Source: Lentisphaeria bacterium
GTDB lineage: Bacteria > Verrucomicrobiota > Lentisphaeria > Victivallales > GWF2-50-93
DNA: 5,155 nucleotides
NCBI GenBank assembly: GCA_020056205.1
Contig: JAGVIF010000494.1
Span: 1-5,155, forward strand
Direction: 5' to 3'
This document shows, in pieces, positions 1 to 4,562 of this stretch. The notes beneath the pieces are model-generated. The model was not told the DNA's origin, did no database searches, and worked only from the letters and a program-made list of their open reading frames with translations. A program made the position numbers and the translations under genes. Numbering within the stretch: the stretch's first letter is position 1; every line of letters starts with the position of its first letter.

Positions 1-230
1 AACGTAAATTTTCAAAATGGGTCTTCCAAAATGGATGATTGTCTCTCTATGATAACATTTCAAGTCGGGGCTTGATTCGGGTGGTATGGGATGCTACTGG
101 TTGAAATAAATAAAATAAAGGCTTATTTTGAACCCTGTGGGATGCTAAGGAAGCTGAGCCATGATTCAGCAATAAAGGCAACGCATTGCTTAGCAGGCAG
201 GTGGCGGTTAACAGGGACAATTTCCCGCAA
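1..230. other. Left-edge region without a supportable gene
   Basis: No convincing coding signal is seen here. The frame starting at base 1 is open to a stop at 73-75, so the tail of an upstream gene is possible, but 24 codons without a recognisable motif cannot support a call. A 66-codon ATG frame at 91-291 has no ribosome binding site, is rich in basic residues and resembles no family I know, so I treat it as chance. Small repeats are present: CAAAATGG at 13-20 and 27-34, TGGGATGCTA at 87-96 and 138-147 (51 bp apart), and a weak GCTGA/TCAGC hairpin at 153-170. None has an obvious function. Confidence 0.4.
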
Positions 231-260
231 TAGACAAAAGAAAAGGCTGAAGGTTATGTT
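231..260 (+). promoter_or_regulatory. Candidate sigma70-type promoter for mntA-hepT
   Basis: TAGACA at 231-236 (5 of 6 to the -35 consensus) is followed after 18 bp by TATGTT at 255-260 (4 of 6 to the -10 consensus). This lies about 64 bp upstream of the mntA ATG, the expected place for a promoter of the toxin-antitoxin pair. The match is moderate and AT-rich DNA gives such hits by chance, so this is a suggestion only. No clear operator palindrome accompanies it. Confidence 0.25.
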
Positions 261-323
261 GAATCTCACTGCCAATCCGCTGTCTGTTTGAAAAAAACTG
301 CTGTAAAGATATATTCATGCATT

Positions 324-620
324 ATGAGAACAAGAACACGCGAAGAAATAATAGGGATACTCAAGAAAGCCAAATCTGGCCTCAAAAAGAGCTTCAAGGT
401 CCGGAGAATAGGTCTTTTCGGATCATACGCCAGAGGGGACCAGAAACCCGAAAGCGATCTTGACATACTTGTCGATGTCGATCCAACAATCGGTCTTGGA
501 TTTGTTACTCTTGCAGATGAACTGGAGAGGTCTATTGGAATCCATATTGACCTTGTGTCATTGAGGGCGATACCCGCTAGGAAAATCAAGATTATCAAAG
601 AAGATCTGATCTATGTCTAA
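324..620 (+). CDS. mntA: MntA-type antitoxin, minimal nucleotidyltransferase (AMPylator of HepT)
   Basis: A 98-residue cytoplasmic protein of the MNT/MntA family, a small DNA polymerase beta-like nucleotidyltransferase. The family signature GSx10DxD is intact: G33-S34 in GSYARG, then D45 and D47 in SDLD. D76 in the following IDLV strand fits the third catalytic carboxylate. In studied pairs MntA neutralises HepT by transferring AMP from ATP to a tyrosine of the toxin. Here it is encoded directly before a HEPN gene, with the last 8 nt overlapping, which suggests translational coupling. I chose the ATG at 324. An in-frame TTG at 288 would add 12 residues but has no ribosome binding site and lies outside the domain. 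The Shine-Dalgarno at 324 is also weak (TAAAG at 304-308). Family assignment is firm; AMPylation is inferred from homologues. Confidence 0.9.
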   Translation: MRTRTREEIIGILKKAKSGLKKSFKVRRIGLFGSYARGDQKPESDLDILVDVDPTIGLGFVTLADELERSIGIHIDLVSLRAIPARKIKIIKEDLIYV

Positions 621-945
621 CCGCACCGACAAAATGCTTTCCGATGATATACTGGAATCCATTTCTAAGGTTGAGACTTATATCTACGGGATGAAATGCA
701 AGGACTTTGAGTCAGACAGCAAAACTATCGATGCAGTTGTAAGGAATCTTGAGATAATTGGTGAAGCTTCAAATCGATTGTCCGACAAGTTCAGGGCGAA
801 AAACAGTTCAATCGAATGGGAGAAGATAATGGGATTGCGAAACAGGATTGTACACGCATACTTCGGCATTGACCTGAAAATAATATGGCATATACTTGGC
901 AAGGACCTTCCAGCGCTAAAAAAGAAAATAATGACCATAAAATGA
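613..945 (+). CDS. hepT: HepT-type HEPN toxin ribonuclease
   Basis: A 110-residue all-helical protein of the HepT (DUF86) family, the toxin of the HEPN/MNT system and a metal-independent RNase in characterised members. The catalytic Rx4H motif is present as R76-NRIV-H81, continuing to A82-Y83, so the whole RxxxxHxY signature is intact. Y83 is the position that MntA modifies in studied pairs. The upstream helix has the usual RNLEIIGEAS block (44-53). Length is normal for the family. The ATG at 613 lies inside the mntA stop region (8-nt overlap), so translation probably depends on mntA translation and antitoxin is made first. A short terminator follows 10 nt after the stop, making a two-gene unit. 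Nothing suggests decay: frame, motifs and order are complete. The RNA target cannot be read from sequence. Confidence 0.9.
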   Translation: MSNRTDKMLSDDILESISKVETYIYGMKCKDFESDSKTIDAVVRNLEIIGEASNRLSDKFRAKNSSIEWEKIMGLRNRIVHAYFGIDLKIIWHILGKDLPALKKKIMTIK

Positions 946-954
946 CAGCAAGAG

Positions 955-976
955 TGTTGTGCCCGCAACATTTTTT
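955..976 (+). terminator. Intrinsic terminator of mntA-hepT
   Basis: TGTTG (955-959) pairs with CAACA (966-970), and T960-G965 can add a wobble pair around a GCCC loop. Six T residues follow at once (971-976). The AGAG before the stem can also pair into the T tract. The stem is short, but the position 10 nt after the hepT stop fits. Confidence 0.65.
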
Positions 977-1018
977 CTCCAGGATGCTTTTAAAATCCAG
1001 AATCGGTGCCAGTATAAA

Positions 1019-1052
1019 TTAATCATTGCGATTAAAATCAAGCCCTGATTTT
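1019..1052. repeat. Two adjoining short inverted repeats in the intergenic region
   Basis: TTAATC at 1019-1024 and GATTAA at 1030-1035 form a 6-bp palindrome with a 5-nt spacer. Overlapping its right arm, AAAATCA at 1034-1040 and TGATTTT at 1046-1052 form a 7-bp palindrome with loop AGCCC. Because they share bases 1034-1035, the two hairpins are partly exclusive. They could be a regulator site upstream of the 1063-1091 promoter or a weak second terminator. AT-rich sequence makes chance a real alternative. Confidence 0.3.
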
Positions 1053-1062
1053 CCATACAAAG

Positions 1063-1091
1063 TTGAAATATCAGCGGATTGCGTTTAGATT
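1063..1091 (+). promoter_or_regulatory. Candidate sigma70-type promoter for the envelope genes
   Basis: TTGAAA at 1063-1068 (5 of 6 to -35) and TAGATT at 1086-1091 (4 of 6 to -10) are separated by the ideal 17 bp, about 55 bp before the start codon of the 98-residue protein. The -10 overlaps the left arm of an inverted repeat, GCGTTTA (1081-1087) with TAAACGC (1116-1122), which encloses a small GCCG-AAGG-CGGC hairpin (1094-1105). That arrangement would suit an operator, but no regulator is known. Confidence 0.4.
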
Positions 1092-1109
1092 ATGCCGAAG
1101 GCGGCTCGT

Positions 1110-1136
1110 GAATTTTAAACGCTAAGGAATTTTAAA
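1110..1136. repeat. Direct repeat of GAATTTTAAA before the envelope genes
   Basis: GAATTTTAAA occurs at 1110-1119 and again at 1127-1136, a 17-bp period. The same word, extended to GGAATTTTAAA, occurs at 4469-4478 in the intergenic region on the far side of the module. The two copies here lie between the candidate promoter and the ribosome binding site. Confidence 0.35.
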
Positions 1137-1146
1137 GGGGGGGAGT

Positions 1147-1443
1147 ATGAAAATTAAAACGGCGATGATTCTTGTGTTTGCGGTTTTGGTGTCAAAAAAT
1201 ATTTTTTGCGGAGACGGTGGGCTTTGTGCGCCAAGCGAAGAGAAGGTTCAGGGTCAGAAGGAACTTGTCGTTGCGAATGCCCCGCCGGCGGAAGATACCG
1301 CGAAAACTTCTTCTTCAAAAAAGTCCAAGACGGATGAAGGATTCACCTCCGCGCCGCGAACAGTCATATACGGACCTCTTGGGATCGTCCTCAAAGTGCT
1401 GGAGTTCACACTTGAAAAGCTCTACATAATTTACGAGGATTGA
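1147..1443 (+). CDS. Small exported protein of unknown function
   Basis: I do not recognise a family for this 98-residue protein. The N-terminus (MKIKTAMILVFAVLV) is a typical Sec signal: two lysines, then a hydrophobic core to about residue 16. Cleavage is unclear. Cys21 follows NIF, which is a poor lipobox, so a lipoprotein is possible but not supported. Residues 30-68 are a hydrophilic linker rich in Ala, Pro, Ser, Thr and Lys. Residues 72-96 form a hydrophobic or amphipathic tail (PLGIVLKVLEFTLEKLYIIY) that may lie on a membrane or contact a partner. The ATG at 1147 is preceded by AAGG plus a G-rich run (1135-1145), a strong ribosome binding site. The stop is 3 nt before the next ATG, so it is almost certainly co-transcribed with the RDD gene, and a role together with that protein is a reasonable inference. 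Confidence 0.65.
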   Translation: MKIKTAMILVFAVLVSKNIFCGDGGLCAPSEEKVQGQKELVVANAPPAEDTAKTSSSKKSKTDEGFTSAPRTVIYGPLGIVLKVLEFTLEKLYIIYED

Positions 1444-1446
1444 ATT

Positions 1447-3069
1447 ATGCTTGAAACCGCTGAAAATTCTGAAATCCGCGGCTATCTGTCTGAGGAGGGC
1501 AAAAAAAAATTCACTCTTACGGTGGGGACGCTCTGCGCCATTTTTTTCATCCTCCAACTTGTTGTTCCATTCCTCTTCGTAATCCTGATTCTTCCGTTCG
1601 CATTTTTCTCAGGGTCATCGTCTATAGGCATGTACCTGACGGACGAATCCGTTTATTACGACGGCGGAATATATATGTGCAGGGACTCAATCAGCCCCTT
1701 TTCGTCAGGCGAAAAGAAAAACGCCTTTGTCAAAATTGACGTGTCGGGAAAAAAAGCAAAGACCTCGGATATTGCCGATCTCGATGAAAAGAGCTACAAA
1801 CTTCTTGCGGATAAAGACCGCATTTGGATTGTCTCAAACGAGAAAACGCTGTTCTACAAAAACGGAAAAATAAACGACTCCGAAATTCCAACAAAACTGG
1901 GAAACATCTCAAATCTGTTTTTTGTGGAGGGATACCCGGCTCTCCTTGAAAGAAGCCCTGACAGCGCATCCGTAAAAATCCTCAGAGACGGACAGTGGAG
2001 CACCCTGATCAATGTAAATAATGCGATTTTCGCAAAAGACGGGAAGGGACTTTTCTCTCTGAGATGTATTTCTGGAAATGATGGTTTTTTCATTGTGGGC
2101 AGATACATTGATTCTCTTTATGCAATTTTTGTTCCTTTTTCAGCTCCGCTTGACGCGGCAACGTCCCCATCATGGCTGCGGATAGGCAATTGCGGAACTT
2201 GGTGGACTACTGCGGGAGATTCGAAAAACACATACGTCTTCTCTTCATCGGACGGCAGGAAGATGGGCAAAGATGTGACAGGATACCGTTTAAAGAAAGA
2301 AACAGCGGAACGGTTCTTTTCCGCGCCTGACACGATGATTGTAACCGATATGGGATCTGCCGTTACCGGTGAACCTGACCATCTTTTCATCGTCTGCCAG
2401 TCTCTTCCGGGCGGTCTGCGCGTCCGCGAAATTCGCAATGGAAGTCTTGTCTCGGAGAGCCGTTTGTCGTCAAACTTTCCGTTCCACTCAAATCTTATGA
2501 TTTGGATGATGATTCCTCATGTTTTCACAATGCTCATGCCACTTCTTCTCGCCTTCGTCCTGGCCGGTCTCATGGCGAAATACCGTGTTACGCATTACCG
2601 ATGGGGTGAAAAAAAAGTTATTCAGGCGTCGCTTGTGAAACGGGCGGTTTCACAGATCATTGATTTTTTGATACTCGGATTCCCGATGGTAGCGGGCGGA
2701 ATTTTTATGATGATTATGTTCTCGGATATTGAACTGATGATTGAAAAAGGTCCGCTTGCTGTCCTGAGTTTTATCCCGCTCTTTCTCGGCTCTTTTCTCT
2801 GGCTTGCCGCCGGAATATTGCTCTTCAGTTGGCTTGAGGGAAAGTGGGGCGCCACTCCGGGCAAATACGTCCTTGGCATAAGAGTAGTCGGCACAGATTT
2901 ACAACCATGCGGATTTGGAAGGGCGCTTATCAGGAATCTCCTGAAGTTCGTTGACGGGTTCTTCAATTTTATAGTCGGAATAACAACGGCGGCTCTCACC
3001 GAAAACTGGCAGAGAGTCGGAGACCTCGCCGCAAGAACAATAGTAGTGGAAAAGAGCAAAGAAAATTAA
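1447..3069 (+). CDS. RDD-family membrane protein with a large extracytoplasmic domain
   Basis: A 540-residue protein in three parts. Residues 26-55 are a long hydrophobic segment, preceded by a charged cytoplasmic start. Residues 60-348 are soluble and rich in short beta strands with recurrent aromatic-glycine phrases (YYDGGIYMC, DRIWIVS, TLFYKNGK, GLFSLRC), compatible with a degenerate beta-propeller. Residues 350-376 cross the membrane again, which would place the beta region outside. The C-terminus (about 392-536) is an RDD domain: R399 and D406 in its first helix, a second hydrophobic segment at 435-461, then the GATPGKYVLGIRVV block (468-481), RNLLKFVD (496-503) and a closing RVGDLAARTIVV (523-534). 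RDD proteins are mostly uncharacterised; some are linked to ion transport. GAGG at 1435-1438, 8 nt before the ATG, supports the start. The RDD call is firm, the propeller is inference, and the function is unknown. Confidence 0.85.
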   Translation: MLETAENSEIRGYLSEEGKKKFTLTVGTLCAIFFILQLVVPFLFVILILPFAFFSGSSSIGMYLTDESVYYDGGIYMCRDSISPFSSGEKKNAFVKIDVSGKKAKTSDIADLDEKSYKLLADKDRIWIVSNEKTLFYKNGKINDSEIPTKLGNISNLFFVEGYPALLERSPDSASVKILRDGQWSTLINVNNAIFAKDGKGLFSLRCISGNDGFFIVGRYIDSLYAIFVPFSAPLDAATSPSWLRIGNCGTWWTTAGDSKNTYVFSSSDGRKMGKDVTGYRLKKETAERFFSAPDTMIVTDMGSAVTGEPDHLFIVCQSLPGGLRVREIRNGSLVSESRLSSNFPFHSNLMIWMMIPHVFTMLMPLLLAFVLAGLMAKYRVTHYRWGEKKVIQASLVKRAVSQIIDFLILGFPMVAGGIFMMIMFSDIELMIEKGPLAVLSFIPLFLGSFLWLAAGILLFSWLEGKWGATPGKYVLGIRVVGTDLQPCGFGRALIRNLLKFVDGFFNFIVGITTAALTENWQRVGDLAARTIVVEKSKEN

Positions 3070-3101
3070 GCAAGGATAGAATTTTCGCAAGTCTTTTAAA
3101 C

Positions 3102-3150
3102 TCAAGAAAATTGAAAACGACGAGGTATATTTCATCTTCAGTTTTCTTGA
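3102..3150. repeat. 14-bp inverted repeat between the RDD and CsgG-like genes
   Basis: TCAAGAAAATTGAA (3102-3115) can pair with TTCAGTTTTCTTGA (3137-3150): 13 Watson-Crick pairs and one G-U, enclosing 21 nt. It starts 32 nt after the RDD stop and ends 30 nt before the next start. No T tract follows on the plus strand, so it is not a classical terminator. It may be an RNA-stability or processing hairpin within one transcript, or a protein-binding palindrome. Confidence 0.6.
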
Positions 3151-3180
3151 AAAGCAAGGGCAAAATGATATTGTCAGGAT

Positions 3181-4341
3181 ATGACGAAAAAATGTTCTAT
3201 ATTTACTACAGCGCTCGTCAGTATATTTGTCCTTTGGGCAATCACCTTTGCGAATCTCGCATATTCGGACGATGAAGCCCCGGTGAAGATTGCTATCATC
3301 GGCGATATTTCATTTTACCGCGACAAAATTCCTCTGCTTATCGAAAATTTTTCTTCGGACAATAGGATACAGGTTCTTGAAAGAGAGGAAATTGACAGGA
3401 TCCTATCCGAAAAGGAATTGCTGCTGAAGGATAAATCCATCGCCGGTACGATGAAAGTCGGCAAAATGCTTGGCGCGGACGGTGTTATGATACTTCAGGC
3501 GATTTCATACGAGGGCAAGAACTATGTGGGAATCCGGCTTGTCAGTGTCAGAGCCGGAATAGCGCTTTCATCACTAATTCTTCCCGAGGAGGAAAGCGAA
3601 ATTATCAGGTGGACCGGAGCCGTCGTCGAAAAATTCCGGCCGCTTATGAAAAAATTGAAACTTCCACGGGATGCCGCAGTTACTCTCTCTTTTTTATATA
3701 TACACGACGAGAATTGGACACAAATAATGGAGAATGTGGAAAAGGACAAGGATTCAAAAATATCGTGGGACGCATCGAAAGAATCGGATGAATATTTGAA
3801 AGAGGCAAACTGGGCGTTCATTTACGAGGATTTTGACAAGGCCTGGAAAAACGCGGACGCCGCCTTCGCCCTCGGCAATAGAAGCGCTGACGTGTATTTT
3901 CTCAGAATACGCTCACGGATCAATCAACTTCATAAAGGAGGGGTTTCCAGCGATAGCCGGATAGTATCTTCGGAAATAGATACACTTCTTGCCGCTATGA
4001 ACATATACTACGATATGCTTCTCTCTTTCAATGATTTTTTCATTTTAAAAGGTTCGGGCAGTTCACTCGAGAAGTGGGGGGTATTCTGCGATATCATTCG
4101 CAAATCTTCATTATTATTTCGTGATGATGCGTATGATGCGAATGATGCGAATGATGCGAAGAACCCAAAAAACACGCCGGAGAATCTCCATAAACTCAAA
4201 GTTCTACAGAATTTAATAAGAAAATGCGCAACTATCACATGGAATTGTGCGGGCGAAGGGGGGCTATGGCCATACAACGAGACTTTTCTGTGGTGCTACG
4301 GACTATTGCATCCATCACCTGAGCAAGCCTTCACGGCCTAG
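3181..4341 (+). CDS. Exported protein with CsgG-like N-terminal domain and helical C-terminal part
   Basis: A 386-residue protein. Residues 1-29 form a Sec signal (MTKK, hydrophobic core, likely cut after AYS29), with no lipobox, so the product is probably periplasmic or secreted. Residues 35-135 match the CsgG/LpoB-type fold seen in curli-secretion and related envelope proteins: VKIAIIGD (35-42), LEREEIDRILSEKELLL (66-82), VGKMLGADGVMILQAI (93-108) and the IRLVSVRAGIALSS strand (118-131). Residues 200-250 look like a TPR-type helix pair (EANWAFIYEDFDKAWKNADA). The rest is helical and unrecognised, with a DDA-YDA-NDA-NDA run at 315-326 from a 9-bp DNA repeat. The start is fixed by the signal peptide. 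The Shine-Dalgarno is poor (AGGA just before ATG), so coupling to upstream translation is possible. Real CsgG pores are acylated and lack such a C-terminus, so curli export is not implied. Confidence 0.75.
   Translation: MTKKCSIFTTALVSIFVLWAITFANLAYSDDEAPVKIAIIGDISFYRDKIPLLIENFSSDNRIQVLEREEIDRILSEKELLLKDKSIAGTMKVGKMLGADGVMILQAISYEGKNYVGIRLVSVRAGIALSSLILPEEESEIIRWTGAVVEKFRPLMKKLKLPRDAAVTLSFLYIHDENWTQIMENVEKDKDSKISWDASKESDEYLKEANWAFIYEDFDKAWKNADAAFALGNRSADVYFLRIRSRINQLHKGGVSSDSRIVSSEIDTLLAAMNIYYDMLLSFNDFFILKGSGSSLEKWGVFCDIIRKSSLLFRDDAYDANDANDAKNPKNTPENLHKLKVLQNLIRKCATITWNCAGEGGLWPYNETFLWCYGLLHPSPEQAFTA
4123..4158 (+). repeat. In-frame tandem repeat, four 9-bp units
   Basis: Four consecutive units of the form NATGATGCG (first base G, T, A, A) lie inside the CsgG-like gene, at codons 315-326. 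They encode DDA, YDA, NDA, NDA. The unit is a multiple of three, so copy-number change would alter protein length but not the reading frame. Confidence 0.9.
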
Positions 4342-4347
4342 AATAAA

Positions 4348-4373
4348 CTCCTCAATGAGGAGATTTTTTATTT
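4348..4373 (+). terminator. Intrinsic terminator of the envelope genes
   Basis: CTCCTC (4348-4353) and GAGGAG (4357-4362) form a perfect 6-bp stem with loop AAT, followed by A then TTTTTTATTT (4364-4373). It begins 6 nt after the stop of the CsgG-like gene. The complement strand gives the same stem followed by TTTATTC, so weak action in the other direction is possible. Confidence 0.85.
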
Positions 4374-4481
4374 AGCCAAAATTTCCGCACCAATTCCTGT
4401 TTTTAAAATACATGACATGAAAGCCTTGACCACCATGTAACACATGCGTATTTAATAATATCAAACTGGAATTTTAAATGC

Positions 4482-4509
4482 AAAAAAATATTCCCACTTT
4501 GTGGGAATA
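4482..4509 (-). terminator. Intrinsic terminator of the minus-strand gene
   Basis: TATTCCCAC (4489-4497) and GTGGGAATA (4501-4509) form a perfect 9-bp stem with a 3-nt loop. Read on the minus strand it is followed directly by seven T residues (complement of the A run 4482-4488). It lies 53 nt beyond the stop of the minus-strand gene and faces the plus-strand terminator at 4348-4373. Confidence 0.9.
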
Positions 4510-4530
4510 GAACAAAAAACAAAAATAAAC

Positions 4531-4560
4531 CAAGGGACAAAGGACAAAGAATCAAAGAAC
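4531..4560. repeat. Purine-rich GGACAAAG repeat run
   Basis: Between the minus-strand stop and its terminator lies an A/G-rich run with GGACAAAG at 4535-4542 and 4542-4549, followed by looser copies (ATCAAAGAAC). On the minus strand this is a pyrimidine-rich 3' untranslated stretch. No function is evident. Confidence 0.45.
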
Positions 4561-4562
4561 CA

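Noticed and set aside
91..291. 66-codon ATG frame on the plus strand upstream of mntA
   Set aside because: No ribosome binding site, no recognisable motif, composition typical of chance translation; it also overruns a possible TTG start of mntA.
288..323. TTG start giving mntA 12 extra residues
   Set aside because: No Shine-Dalgarno before 288, and the added residues lie outside the nucleotidyltransferase domain; the ATG at 324 gives a normal family length.
1147..1209. Lipobox at Cys21 of the small exported protein
   Set aside because: Residues before the cysteine are N-I-F; position -1 should be small (G, A or S), so lipidation is not supported.
2622..3059. 145-codon minus-strand frame opposite the RDD domain
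   Set aside because: It is the shadow of a well-supported membrane-domain coding sequence and shows no family motif.
3102..3150. Intrinsic terminator after the RDD gene
   Set aside because: The stem is AT-rich with a 21-nt loop and no T tract follows on either strand.
4123..4158. CRISPR-like array
   Set aside because: The units are 9 bp, contiguous and in frame within a gene, with no spacers.
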